Positions 32,988-42,247 of a stretch of DNA of 64,000 nucleotides are shown piece by piece (positions within the stretch are counted from its first letter, which is position 1; each line of letters opens with the position of its first letter). Both the position numbers and the translations under genes were made by a program. A model generated the notes under the pieces. That model searched no databases. It was not told the origin of the DNA and saw only the letters and a list, made by a program, of their open reading frames with translations. The DNA is from JANSWY01 sp965243755 (GTDB lineage Bacteria; Bacteroidota; Bacteroidia; Cytophagales; Cyclobacteriaceae), in NCBI GenBank assembly GCA_965243755.1, contig CBDEVW010000006.1, positions 496,001-560,000 on the forward strand. The letters are read 5' to 3'.

Positions 32988-33872
32988 TCAGAGTTTAATG
33001 GGCGTTAATTGGTATCCTTCTTTCTGTAGGAGTGCGACCAGGCCGTCACTACCAGCAAGATGACCGCTACCAACGGCAATAAAGGTTGGTGCCTGGCCAA
33101 TTTCTTCAATCAGCTGAGGAATCCAGTTTTTATTTCTGGTGGTTAGTAATAAGTCGCTGTAAGTTGTCATTTCCGGACTGGATTCAATAATGTAATCATA
33201 GATTTGATTTAAGTCAGTGGAGTGGTAAGCGGAGACCATTCCGTTAAACATTTCTTGATTTTTCTTTATATCTGTGCCATCAATTAGCCATTCAATCATT
33301 TCTTCTTCTGGAATCTGGTCAAAAAGACTCATCTGAGACGCGATGGTTTCCAATCCTCTGAGTTCCATCTTATTGGCTTTGGCAAGTGCCGAGATGAGTA
33401 GTTCATAGGACCGTATATCGTCACAACCTACATACTTTGTGTACAGCATTGTTAGGAGCGCAAAGGGTTTCATCACGCCTAATTGATCCAATCCTGCGCC
33501 AAAGTTTTCTGTGAAAAAAGTATTCAGTGTTTCTTTTTGGTCTTGCGTTAAGTTTTTACTGAAGTTTTTCATTTCAGGATGGAACATCTGCTGTTGCATT
33601 TTTGTAGCAAACCCGGGTTGGTCCAAATCCAATTCCATAACCACTGTTTCACATTGCAACAGGGTTTCTTCCACTTTATCCATAAACCGTAAATCTTCTT
33701 CGCAGATCAAATGGATAGTGCCAAACAAATAGGATGGTTGTTCCAGGTTCTGGCCTTCAATTTTCCAAAGCAAAGAGCTCTCCGGGTTTTGTGCATTTCC
33801 GTTAATTGTGGTCAGAAATGCAACCAGAACTCCTAGTAATGTAATTTTAAGTTTTTGACCTTTTAGTTTCAT
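32988..33872 (-). CDS. TraB/GumN family secreted protein
   Basis: A 294-residue exported protein (signal about residues 1-27, ending NGNA) of the TraB/GumN family, related to the Tiki metalloprotease fold. Visible family motifs: LFGTIHLICEEDL (GTIH) near residue 50, ETVVMELDLDQP near 75, GLETIASQMSLFD near 172 (the GLE-QM motif), and AVGSGHLAGSDGLVALLQKEGY at the end (GSGHL). Conserved His and Glu are present, so peptidase activity is possible. Bacterial roles are mostly unknown. Single gene with a hairpin downstream shared with the convergent DUF2141 gene. Confidence 0.88.
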   Translation of the reverse strand: MKLKGQKLKITLLGVLVAFLTTINGNAQNPESSLLWKIEGQNLEQPSYLFGTIHLICEEDLRFMDKVEETLLQCETVVMELDLDQPGFATKMQQQMFHPEMKNFSKNLTQDQKETLNTFFTENFGAGLDQLGVMKPFALLTMLYTKYVGCDDIRSYELLISALAKANKMELRGLETIASQMSLFDQIPEEEMIEWLIDGTDIKKNQEMFNGMVSAYHSTDLNQIYDYIIESSPEMTTYSDLLLTTRNKNWIPQLIEEIGQAPTFIAVGSGHLAGSDGLVALLQKEGYQLTPIKL

Positions 33873-34036
33873 AGTTGTTTTGAATCAATATTTAACTGTT
33901 GGTCTTTAATTGATCCAATTTCTTACACAATTCATCGAAATTTTAACGACATCATCATCAGATCGATTGGTGTGTTGTGGTAACATTCTGATAGAAAATA
34001 TTTAAATTTCCTATAGAATCTATTTAAATATCAATC

Positions 34037-34378
34037 ATGGAACAATTGGATTTTGAAAACCTGAGAGTGGGTAACATACTATTGAAGAAGTCTGGAGAAG
34101 AGGTGCACATCACTTCCGAAGAGCAAATCAATGAAATGTCTCAGAGTAGTGAGGATTACATGGGAATCCAACTAACTGAAGAAGATTTCGTCAACAATGG
34201 GTTTCAGAAGATGGGTGGGGATGAGGATTACTACTATATGTTGGAACTCAACGATTCAGAAATTGAAACCAGTGAAAAAAGTATGCATTTCCTTCCTTTG
34301 GACGTAGATGGAATTACCGTACTGATCCACTACAGGCATGAACTGGAAAATTTGATTAAAGAAATACAGGAAGGATAG
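34037..34378 (+). CDS. Hypothetical acidic protein
   Basis: 113 residues, no signal peptide or membrane segment, strongly acidic. Not assigned to a family. The pattern of short strands (LDFENLRVGNILLKKSGEEVHITSEEQI, LPLDVDGITVLIHYRHELENL) is that of small Bacteroidota cytosolic proteins of unknown role. The preceding 160 bp should contain its promoter. Stand-alone gene. Confidence 0.55.
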   Translation: MEQLDFENLRVGNILLKKSGEEVHITSEEQINEMSQSSEDYMGIQLTEEDFVNNGFQKMGGDEDYYYMLELNDSEIETSEKSMHFLPLDVDGITVLIHYRHELENLIKEIQEG

Positions 34379-34636
34379 TTTGTCCATCCTGTCTATCTGT
34401 CTGTTTTATTCACACCTGCACTTCAAAATAACGGTGTGTGGGAGACTTGTATTACCATTTTTAGACGAGTAATCTGGTGAGGCCAAAGGAGCTGTGGCAG
34501 ACCGAAATGGGTTGGGGCGGTTGGAGGCTGACACGCGGCTGGCTGCTGTGCGGTGGCAAATGCGTGGGCTAGTGCGGAATTCTAATGATCAGGCAAATCT
34601 TTCCATTTGAATTTCCTAACTGCAAAGTGAAAAAAC

Positions 34637-34644
34637 TATATTTG
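34637..34644 (+). promoter_or_regulatory. Bacteroidota -7 box for metG
   Basis: TATATTTG matches TAnnTTTG and sits 22 bases before the metG ATG. No good -33 box. Confidence 0.45.
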
Positions 34645-34665
34645 CCACCTTAATCGTTGAGAGAT

Positions 34666-36708
34666 ATGGCTGAGCAAAAAAAATGGGATAGATATACCGT
34701 AACTGCGGCGCTGATTTATGCAAATGGTCCTATACACATAGGTCATCTGGCGGGTTGCTACATTCCTGCAGATATTTATGTGAGGTACCTTCGGGCGAAA
34801 GGTGAGGACGTGGTGTTTGTAAGCGGGACAGATGAACATGGCGTACCCATTACATTGAAGGCCCGGAATGAGGGCGTGACTCCTCAGCAGGTAGTGGACA
34901 AGTACTACAAACAAATAAAAGAGTCCTTTGAGTCATTCGGGATCAGTTTTGATATTTATTCTCGGACGTCCAATGAAACTCATCACAAGACTTCAGCGGA
35001 CTTCTTTACGACCTTATATAATAAAGGTGTATTCAAAGAGAGTGAGTCTGAGCAGTATTATGATGAATCGGCGGGTCAGTTTTTGGCGGATAGATACATT
35101 GTAGGAACCTGCCCTAATTGTGGTAATGAAAATGCCTACGGTGACCAGTGTGAAAAGTGTGGCACCTCTCTCAGTCCTACCGAATTGATTAATCCTCAAT
35201 CTACTCTGTCTGGTGGGAAGCCGGTTTTAAAGAAAACAAAGAACTGGTATTTGCCCCTGGATGAACTACAACCTAAAATCGAGCAATACATCGATCAGCA
35301 TGAGGAGTGGAAACCTAATGTTTTTGGCCAATGTAAGTCGTGGCTGAATCAGGGTTTGCAACCAAGAGCCATGACCAGGGATCTTGACTGGGGTGTGAAG
35401 GTTCCTTTGAAGGATGCGGAAGGGAAAGTGCTGTATGTGTGGTTTGATGCGCCAATTGGATACATTACAGCCACTCAGGAATTGCTTGGTGATCGATGGG
35501 AGCCTTACTGGAAAGATGAAAACACTAAATTGGTTCACTTTATAGGTAAGGACAACATTGTTTTCCATTGCATCATTTTTCCGTCCATGTTGATGGAGCA
35601 CGGAGGTTATACCCTGGCTGATAATGTACCGGCCAATGAATTTATGAACCTGGAAGGAGATAAAATTTCCACATCAAGGAATTGGGCAGTATGGCTTCAC
35701 GAATACCTGGAGGAATTTCCTGGGAAACAGGACATATTAAGGTATGCGCTGACTGCAAATGCTCCGGAAAGTAAAGACAATGATTTTACCTGGAAGGATT
35801 TTCAGGCCAGGAATAATAATGAGTTAGTTGCGATTTACGGTAATTTCATTAACCGGGCGCTGGTACTGACTCATAAATACTATAACGGTAAGGTACCGGG
35901 TAGAAATGAATTGGAGGGAATAGATGAAGAGGTGATCAAAGCATTGGCGACTTTCCCGGAAAAAATTGAGCAATCATTGGAGCAATTCAAATTCAGAGAG
36001 GGGCTTAACCACCTGATGGACCTGGCAAGACTAGGTAATAAATATCTTGCAGACACTGAGCCCTGGAAGAAAGTGAAGGAGGATGAGGAGCGCGTGAAGA
36101 CCATAATGAATATAGGATTGCAGATAGCAGCAAACCTTACTATTCTTTCCCAGCCGTTTTTGCCATTTACAGTAGAGAAGCTCACGGATATGCTCAACCT
36201 AAAGACCCTTGACTGGAGCAGGGCAGGAGGTATTGAATTACTGAGTGCCGGGGATGAGGTGAAGAAAGGAAGTTTATTATTTGAGAAGATAGAAGATAAA
36301 ACAGTGGAAGAACAAGTGCAGAAGTTAGAAGCAACGAAGAAAGCTAATGAATCAAAGGATGTAGCAGTAGCACCTGCCAAGCCTGAGATTACTTTCGATG
36401 ATTTCATGAAAATGGATTTGAGAACAGCCACCATTCTGGAGGCTGAAAAGGTGCCTAAATCTAATAAGTTGCTGAAATTTAAAGTGGATACAGGTTTGGA
36501 TCAGCGAACGATATTAAGCGGTATTGCAAAATTCTTTACCCCTGAAGAGATGGTAGGGAAGCAGGTAACGGTATTGTGTAACCTTGCACCCAGGAAAATC
36601 ATGGGAGTTGAATCGCAGGGAATGATCCTGATGGCTGAAAATGCTGATGGAAGTTTGAAGCTGTTGCAACCACATGAAGTCGCTGATAATGGCGCGGTGA
36701 TCAGCTAA
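34666..36708 (+). CDS. metG: Methionine-tRNA ligase with C-terminal tRNA-binding domain
   Basis: A 680-residue class I aminoacyl-tRNA synthetase that charges tRNA-Met. The HIGH-type motif is PIHIGHLAG near residue 22, the KMSKS-type motif is GDKISTS near 330, and a zinc finger has CPNCGNENAYGDQCEKCG near 145-162. Residues 570-680 form the OB-fold tRNA-binding domain (FDDFMKMDLRTATILEAEKV), giving the long, dimeric form. I chose the ATG at 34666 (MAEQKKWDRY); a TTG nine bases earlier is possible but unnecessary. Terminator follows at 36737. Confidence 0.95.
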   Translation: MAEQKKWDRYTVTAALIYANGPIHIGHLAGCYIPADIYVRYLRAKGEDVVFVSGTDEHGVPITLKARNEGVTPQQVVDKYYKQIKESFESFGISFDIYSRTSNETHHKTSADFFTTLYNKGVFKESESEQYYDESAGQFLADRYIVGTCPNCGNENAYGDQCEKCGTSLSPTELINPQSTLSGGKPVLKKTKNWYLPLDELQPKIEQYIDQHEEWKPNVFGQCKSWLNQGLQPRAMTRDLDWGVKVPLKDAEGKVLYVWFDAPIGYITATQELLGDRWEPYWKDENTKLVHFIGKDNIVFHCIIFPSMLMEHGGYTLADNVPANEFMNLEGDKISTSRNWAVWLHEYLEEFPGKQDILRYALTANAPESKDNDFTWKDFQARNNNELVAIYGNFINRALVLTHKYYNGKVPGRNELEGIDEEVIKALATFPEKIEQSLEQFKFREGLNHLMDLARLGNKYLADTEPWKKVKEDEERVKTIMNIGLQIAANLTILSQPFLPFTVEKLTDMLNLKTLDWSRAGGIELLSAGDEVKKGSLLFEKIEDKTVEEQVQKLEATKKANESKDVAVAPAKPEITFDDFMKMDLRTATILEAEKVPKSNKLLKFKVDTGLDQRTILSGIAKFFTPEEMVGKQVTVLCNLAPRKIMGVESQGMILMAENADGSLKLLQPHEVADNGAVIS

Positions 36709-36736
36709 GTAATTATACGTAAGAAATAATCATACG

Positions 36737-36766
36737 AAAGCCCTCCTTTGTGAGGGCTTTTTTTAT
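36737..36766 (+). terminator. Rho-independent terminator of metG
   Basis: AAAGCCCTC (36737-36745) pairs with GAGGGCTTT (36752-36760), followed by a T run. Confidence 0.9.
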
Positions 36767-37280
36767 ATCGGCAGTTCAGACATTGCCACCATACATCTGT
36801 CAAAATTCTGAAAATATTTATTTATTAGGTTCTAAAATTAACTTATCAATCTTAAAAAGTTGAAAAGATGAGTTTTTAAGGTTCTGAAAATTATATTTTC
36901 TTCCGTTTTTTATAAAAAATTGAAAAATCAGGTAAAAAAATCACCCATTTTTGAGATTATTCAGAATTTGAGCACTAAAACTCTTGTATTAAAGCCTGAA
37001 TTCATTGCATAATTCCAATAAAACCATCGATTTGCTTTAAAAAACACCCTACTTTTTTTGAAATATTGTCAAATGGAGGTTTCGTGGGTACCTATTGGAT
37101 CGGATATTTTTAAAATTACGTATTTTTTCTTGAAAATAGTGTAATTATTAACCCGCCCTATTGCCTTTAACGTAATACTACCGTATTCTTGTTCAAATGT
37201 TTTTAATGTAAAAGCGATTTCATTGAAGCTTTTGCAATGTTTTAACGGGTATTTTATTACTAACCTATAAAAAAGTAGAA
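36767..37280. other. Long AT-rich leader region upstream of the ammonium transporter gene
   Basis: About 510 bp without a gene. Very AT-rich with several T and A runs. It must contain the control region of the nitrogen block. I looked for a sigma-54 type GG/GC box and saw none; no strong TAnnTTTG box with spacing either. Confidence 0.4.
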
Positions 37281-38615
37281 ATGTCGAACTTAATTACTTC
37301 TTTGTTGGATTCAGGTTTGTTACTGGCAGATGCAGCAGTAGCAACTGCGGAGGTTGCTGAAGCAGCAACAACCGAAGCTGTGGTGGGGGATCTTGGTCTC
37401 TTTACTGCAAACAACGTTTGGATGATGCTGTGTACAGCATTGGTATTTATTATGCACCTGGGTTTTGCGGGTGTAGAAGCTGGTTTTGGTCAGGCCAAAA
37501 ACACAGTGAACATTTTATTTAAGAATACACTTACGCCGATCATCGGATTGCTTACCTATTTTATATGTGGTTTCAATTTGATGTATCCTGGTTTTGCAGA
37601 TGGTGTAGGAAATGAAATCTTCGGCTTTGCTGGATTTTTCCTTTCTCTTCCTGAAGGTGGAACATCTACTGCTTATGTAGGAGGCGGTTATACATATTGG
37701 ACAGACTTCCTGTTTCAGGGAATGTTTGCGGCTACAGCTGCTACTATAGTTTCTGGAGCTGTTGCTGAAAGAATTAAGATCAGCTCTTACCTTATTTTCA
37801 CTGTAATATTTGTCGGACTTGTTTACCCGGTTATCGGAAGCTGGAAATGGGGATATGGATTCCTTCATGACTTAGGTTTCTATGATTTTGCGGGTTCTAC
37901 ATTAGTTCACTCTGTAGGTGGATGGGGAGCACTTGCCGGAATTATCGTGCTTGGACCAAGAATTGGTAAATACGTAGACGGCAAAGTGATTGACAAGCCT
38001 GGGTCTAGTGTGCCACTTGCAGTAATTGGTGTATTCCTGCTTTGGTTAGGTTGGTTTGGATTCAACGGAGGCTCTGTGCTTTCTGGAGATCCTGGACTGA
38101 CTTCATTTGTATTGGTAACTACTTCACTGGCAGCATGTGCAGGAGGTCTTGGTGGATTCCTTACAGGATACCTTGTATTTAAAAGACTAGACCTTGGAAT
38201 GGTCCTTAATGGTGTGCTTGCAGGGCTTGTGGGTATCACTGCCGGAGCTGATGTAATCAATCCGGGACCAGCGCTATTGGTAGGATTCATTGCTGGAATT
38301 TTAGTGGTGCTTTCTGCTATCACGCTTGATAAATTCAAATTGGATGATGTTGTTGGCGCGGTATCAGTTCACCTTACCTGTGGTATTTGGGGAACACTGG
38401 CAGTGGGTATTTTCTCCACTAATGCCGAGCACTCATTCCTTAATCAGTTGATTGGTGTAGCTGCATGTGGAGCTGCTTCATTTACACTAGCATTCGCAAT
38501 CTTCTTCATCATGAATAAAATCTCCGGAATCAGAGTATCTGAGGAGCATGAGAAAGAAGGTATGGATAGCCATGAGCATGGCATCAGAGGATATACAATC
38601 GTCTATGACGAGTAA
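37281..38615 (+). CDS. amt: Ammonium transporter
   Basis: A 444-residue Amt/MEP/Rh channel with eleven predicted helices after a hydrophobic leader. Family motifs seen: NNVWMMLCTALVFIMHLGFAGVE near 45-67, FAGSTLVHSVGGWGALAG with the first pore histidine, LGWFGFNGGS, and the second histidine in AVSVHLTCGIWGTLAVG. It takes up ammonium from outside. A porin and glutamine synthetase II follow on the same strand, so import and assimilation are encoded together. No PII (glnK) gene is beside it, which is unusual for amt genes. A GC hairpin separates it from the porin gene. Confidence 0.95.
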   Translation: MSNLITSLLDSGLLLADAAVATAEVAEAATTEAVVGDLGLFTANNVWMMLCTALVFIMHLGFAGVEAGFGQAKNTVNILFKNTLTPIIGLLTYFICGFNLMYPGFADGVGNEIFGFAGFFLSLPEGGTSTAYVGGGYTYWTDFLFQGMFAATAATIVSGAVAERIKISSYLIFTVIFVGLVYPVIGSWKWGYGFLHDLGFYDFAGSTLVHSVGGWGALAGIIVLGPRIGKYVDGKVIDKPGSSVPLAVIGVFLLWLGWFGFNGGSVLSGDPGLTSFVLVTTSLAACAGGLGGFLTGYLVFKRLDLGMVLNGVLAGLVGITAGADVINPGPALLVGFIAGILVVLSAITLDKFKLDDVVGAVSVHLTCGIWGTLAVGIFSTNAEHSFLNQLIGVAACGAASFTLAFAIFFIMNKISGIRVSEEHEKEGMDSHEHGIRGYTIVYDE

Positions 38616-38633
38616 ACCTCTATAAAAAAATCA

Positions 38634-38669
38634 CCCGGGGACGACTACTGCGACATATTCAACCCCGGG
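38634..38669 (+). terminator. Hairpin between amt and the porin gene
   Basis: CCCGGGG (38634-38640) pairs with CCCCGGG (38663-38669). No T run follows, so it is either a partial terminator or an mRNA processing and stability hairpin within the amt-porin-glutamine synthetase unit. Confidence 0.45.
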
Positions 38670-38707
38670 CTAATTAATCATATTAACTATTTAAGACTTT
38701 CAAAATT

Positions 38708-39745
38708 ATGAAAAAATTATATACTACTGCAATACTATTGACGCTATTAGGTTTATCTTTTTCACTTTACGCTCAGGAAACTGAGGAAACTTCACTCACT
38801 GTTTCAGGATCTGTTGATGCATACTTCAGAGCAAACCTGAATACCAGTAATGATCCTAACTCTGGAGAAACAATTGCTCCAGGTACTTCATTTGCTAATC
38901 TTCCTGGTTTTTCACTGGGTATGGCTAACGTGATTGGATCATATGAAGGCGAAAAAGTAGGTGCAGTTGCTGATCTTGTTTTTGGTCCAAGAGGTGTTGA
39001 GGCTGTATTTGGTTCTCCGGCTCCTTTGAATATTGTAAATCAGTTGTATGTGTATTGGAATGTAAGTGATGCGGTTACTTTAACCATGGGTAACTTCAAT
39101 ACATTCCTTGGTTATGAGGTGATTTCTCCTTCTTCCAACTTCAACTATTCAACTTCTTACATGTTTTCATATGGACCGTTCTCTCACACAGGTTTGAAAG
39201 CTGATGTGGCTTTTGGAAACGGTTTTAGTTTCATGGGAGCAATTTTGAACCCTACAGATGCTACTGATTTCAATCCAGACAATACTTACTTCGGAGGTGC
39301 TCAATTGGGCTATACCAATGATGCTGGTGGAGCATGGTTGAATGCATTATTTGATGATGAATTCTTCCAGATTGATTTAACCACTGGTTGGGACGTTACT
39401 GATGCGCTTTACCTTGGACTTAATGCCACGTCTGCTTCAGACAATTTTGTAGGAGGTGCGCTTTATGCTCAGGTAGCAGCCACTGATGCCCTAAAGCTAG
39501 GTGTAAGAGGTGAGTATTTCCAGGACAAAGGTCTGGGACTTTTGGTAGAGGATGAGAGTGTGATTGATTTGACACTATCAGCAAACTATACAGTTGGTAA
39601 CCTTACAATTATTCCTGAATTCAGAATTGATAGCTTTTCTCAGGATATCGTAGTGACAGAAGCTGATGCTACAGATCCTACCATTGCAACAGATTTTGCA
39701 GGGAGCTTATCATCATTTGTATTGGCAGGGGTATTTACATTCTAA
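38708..39745 (+). CDS. Outer membrane beta-barrel porin (bbp2/OmpL-like)
   Basis: 345 residues, signal peptide MKKLYTTAILLTLLGLSFSLYA, then an all-beta protein ending in phenylalanine (GVFTF), the usual C-terminus of outer membrane barrels. The start of the barrel (SGSVDAYFRANLNTSN) and the stretch YVYWNVSDAVTLTMGNFNTFLGYEVISP match the beta-barrel-2/OmpL-like porin family. It sits between the ammonium transporter and glutamine synthetase, suggesting that it lets a nitrogen source through the outer membrane; that is inference from position. No terminator between it and the next gene. Confidence 0.85.
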   Translation: MKKLYTTAILLTLLGLSFSLYAQETEETSLTVSGSVDAYFRANLNTSNDPNSGETIAPGTSFANLPGFSLGMANVIGSYEGEKVGAVADLVFGPRGVEAVFGSPAPLNIVNQLYVYWNVSDAVTLTMGNFNTFLGYEVISPSSNFNYSTSYMFSYGPFSHTGLKADVAFGNGFSFMGAILNPTDATDFNPDNTYFGGAQLGYTNDAGGAWLNALFDDEFFQIDLTTGWDVTDALYLGLNATSASDNFVGGALYAQVAATDALKLGVRGEYFQDKGLGLLVEDESVIDLTLSANYTVGNLTIIPEFRIDSFSQDIVVTEADATDPTIATDFAGSLSSFVLAGVFTF

Positions 39746-39790
39746 AACGAATTTAATAATCCTTAAATAATCCTTAAAACACTATTTAAA

Positions 39791-40792
39791 ATGTCAAAAT
39801 CTAAATTAGAGTACATCTGGCTAGACGGTTACAAGCCAACTCAAAGTTTAAGAAGCAAAACTAAGATTGTAAAAGATTTCTCAGGTAAGCTTGAAGACTG
39901 CCCTATGTGGTCATTCGACGGAAGTTCAACTGAGCAGGCTGAAGGAAATTCTTCCGACTGTCTGTTGAAACCAGTAGCGATCTTCCCTGATCCTGACAGA
40001 AAAAATGGGTACCTGGTGATGACCGAGGTTTTAAATGCAGACGGTACTGCACATGAGTCAAACGGCAGAGCAACCATTGATGATGATGATAATGACTTTT
40101 GGTTTGGATTTGAGCAGGAATACTTCCTGTGGGATCCTGAAACTGACAAGCCGCTTGGTTTCCCAGCAGCGGGATATCCAAGACCTCAGGGGCCTTACTA
40201 TTGCTCGGTAGGTGCAAATAATGCCTATGGAAGAGAAATTGTTGAGAAACATCTTGACTTCTGTCTGGAAGCAGGAATCAACGTGGAAGGAATCAATGCT
40301 GAGGTAGCAGCCGGACAGTGGGAGTTCCAGGTTTTCGCAAAAGGTGCAGCTCAGGCTGGTGATCAGGTATGGGTAGCAAGGTATCTTTTAGAGCGAACTG
40401 CTGAGGCTTATGGTCTGGCGATCAACTGGCATCCAAAGCCAATCAAAGGTGACTGGAACGGTTCTGGAATGCACGCCAACTTCTCGAACGCTACGTTAAG
40501 AGAATGCGCGTCTAAGGATATCTACAGTGAAATTTGTGAAGCATTTGGTCCTACAGTAGAAGCGCACATTGAGGTTTATGGAGCAGATAACGATCAGAGG
40601 TTAACTGGTGCTCACGAAACTCAGGCAATTGATAAATTCAGCTACGGAGTTTCTGATAGAGGCGCTTCAATAAGAATCCCTATTGCTACAGTAGAAAATG
40701 GATGGAAAGGATGGTTGGAAGACAGAAGACCTGCTTCTAACGCTGATCCTTACAAAGTAGCAGCAAGAATTATAAAAACTGTAAAAGGATAG
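39791..40792 (+). CDS. Glutamine synthetase type II
   Basis: A 333-residue GSII enzyme, the decameric eukaryote-like form, making glutamine from glutamate, ammonia and ATP in the cytosol. Motifs: the beta-grasp start LEYIWLDGYKPTQSLRSKT, WSFDGSSTEQAEGNSSDC, the metal-site FWFGFEQEYFL, NAEVAAGQWEFQ, and NWHPKPIKGDWNGSGMHANFS. Length matches GSII and is far shorter than GlnA or GlnN types. Last gene of the nitrogen block with its own terminator. GSII is not adenylylated, so regulation is probably transcriptional. Confidence 0.95.
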   Translation: MSKSKLEYIWLDGYKPTQSLRSKTKIVKDFSGKLEDCPMWSFDGSSTEQAEGNSSDCLLKPVAIFPDPDRKNGYLVMTEVLNADGTAHESNGRATIDDDDNDFWFGFEQEYFLWDPETDKPLGFPAAGYPRPQGPYYCSVGANNAYGREIVEKHLDFCLEAGINVEGINAEVAAGQWEFQVFAKGAAQAGDQVWVARYLLERTAEAYGLAINWHPKPIKGDWNGSGMHANFSNATLRECASKDIYSEICEAFGPTVEAHIEVYGADNDQRLTGAHETQAIDKFSYGVSDRGASIRIPIATVENGWKGWLEDRRPASNADPYKVAARIIKTVKG

Positions 40793-40820
40793 ATTTTAAG
40801 GGTTATTCTTTTTATCAGTG

Positions 40821-40851
40821 GTCCCCGCTTCTCTGAGGTGGGGACTTTTTT
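40821..40851 (+). terminator. Terminator of the glutamine synthetase gene
   Basis: GTCCCC (40821-40826) pairs with GGGGAC (40840-40845), with extra pairing inside, followed by TTTTTT. Confidence 0.85.
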
Positions 40852-40931
40852 ATTTGAGCACTATCGGAGTTCTCGTTTATTGTAAGTTCCAATTGTATTG
40901 GAACTATGCATTTATTGACTAATTTTTGCCT

Positions 40932-41966
40932 ATGTTTTTCAGCGATACTCAAATTACCAATTTTGCTATCCATAGCATCCGTGAAAACCTGGGTGAAAAG
41001 GAGGTGATCCTATCGGAAGAGGAACTTCAGCTCGATGAGGACCTTTCTTTGGTTTTAAAGACCTATTTTTTTAAGAAATTCGAGAAGCCAAATAGTCTGT
41101 TTCATTTTACTCATGAGCATGACCTGTCAATGAACGAAGTTTTCTGCTTCTGTCAGATGATTTTTGAGGGAGAAGCAGATTTTATAGAAGTGTCACAGGC
41201 AATTTCTAATTTCCTGTATACCAAGTCAAAATCCAGTAGCATTAAAACTGGAGAGGTATATATTACAAAAGTTACCGGTATTGTCTTCGAAGACCAGGTG
41301 GTGAATGGTATTGGTATTTTTAAATCCGAGAACAAAGACACCTTTCTGAAAGTATATCCTGATGAAACGGGGTTTGGAATTAGTGCCGACCAGGGAATCA
41401 ATATTAATAAGTTAGATAAGGGGGCAGTAATCCTTGATGTGGAAAATGAGCATGGTTATGTGGTAGCCATGATAGATAATGTTAACAAACAGGAGCAGGC
41501 CAAATATTGGAAAGACGATTTCCTGGGAGTAGATTATCGAACGGATGTCTTTCATAAGACTCAACAGACCATTGATGTAGTGAAAGGATTCGTAGAACAG
41601 GGTATGGAGAACGCTGATCAAATAGAAAAAATAGATTTTATGCACCGATCTTTTGAATACCTGAAAGAAAATGATCAATTCAATCAGGAGGAGTTTAAGG
41701 AGATTGTGCTGCAGTCAGAGGATAAGAAGGCGGGATTTGAAGAATTTGTTCAGACATTGCCGGAGGAATATAATTTTGATCTGGATAGTGAGTTTGAAAT
41801 ATCAAAACCGGCCATTAAAAACAACAAGCGATATATACGGTCTGTCATTAAACTAGACAAGAATTATCACATCTATGTGCATGGAAGAAGGGACTGGATT
41901 GAAAGAGGAGTGGATCAGGAAAAGCAATTGAACTATTACAAAGTGTATTTTGAGAATGAGAGCTAG
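40932..41966 (+). CDS. Nucleoid-associated protein (NdpA/YejK-like)
   Basis: 344 residues related to the nucleoid-associated NdpA/YejK family (PF04245-like). The start is the ATG at 40932 (MFFSDTQITNFAIHSI); a TTG two codons earlier is less likely. Family-like features are the N-terminal strand-helix with NFAIH and the region SNFLYTKSKSSSIKTGEVYITKV (in parts), followed by FFKSENKDT-like FKSENKDTFLKV. The exact biochemical function is not established. Its stop codon is directly next to the stop of the convergent small gene, with no spacer. Confidence 0.75.
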   Translation: MFFSDTQITNFAIHSIRENLGEKEVILSEEELQLDEDLSLVLKTYFFKKFEKPNSLFHFTHEHDLSMNEVFCFCQMIFEGEADFIEVSQAISNFLYTKSKSSSIKTGEVYITKVTGIVFEDQVVNGIGIFKSENKDTFLKVYPDETGFGISADQGININKLDKGAVILDVENEHGYVVAMIDNVNKQEQAKYWKDDFLGVDYRTDVFHKTQQTIDVVKGFVEQGMENADQIEKIDFMHRSFEYLKENDQFNQEEFKEIVLQSEDKKAGFEEFVQTLPEEYNFDLDSEFEISKPAIKNNKRYIRSVIKLDKNYHIYVHGRRDWIERGVDQEKQLNYYKVYFENES

Positions 41967-42206
41967 TTATTTCTTTACTACCTTTTGAAACCCAGTGATT
42001 GCATCGACCATCTTGGTAAAACTCACTTTTTCACCGCTTTCTACTGACTGATAATAGAAATGTATTCCTTCAAGAACTATTTTACACTCTCCTAAATCAT
42101 ATCGTTGCGAGATTACAAGATCACCTTCAGCAAGCGCTTCTCCATTGATGTCAGATATTTGTGGGGTGGTAGGTTCTTTGGGCTTTTTCTTAAATAGTCC
42201 GAACAT
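41967..42206 (-). CDS. Small hypothetical protein
   Basis: 79 residues, cytosolic, basic N-terminus (MFGLFKKKPKEP). The middle (ISDINGEALAEGDLVISQRYDLGECKI) looks like a small SH3-type barrel. No family recognised. It lies 41 bp downstream of the homoserine dehydrogenase stop on the same strand and could be the last gene of that operon. Confidence 0.55.
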   Translation of the reverse strand: MFGLFKKKPKEPTTPQISDINGEALAEGDLVISQRYDLGECKIVLEGIHFYYQSVESGEKVSFTKMVDAITGFQKVVKK

Positions 42207-42247
42207 GTATTGTCTTTGAAATTAGCATAGCAATTGAATCTGCCAAT

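Noticed and set aside
36767..37280. Sigma-54 promoter upstream of the ammonium transporter
   Set aside because: No TGGCAC-N5-TTGCA-like sequence was found in the region.
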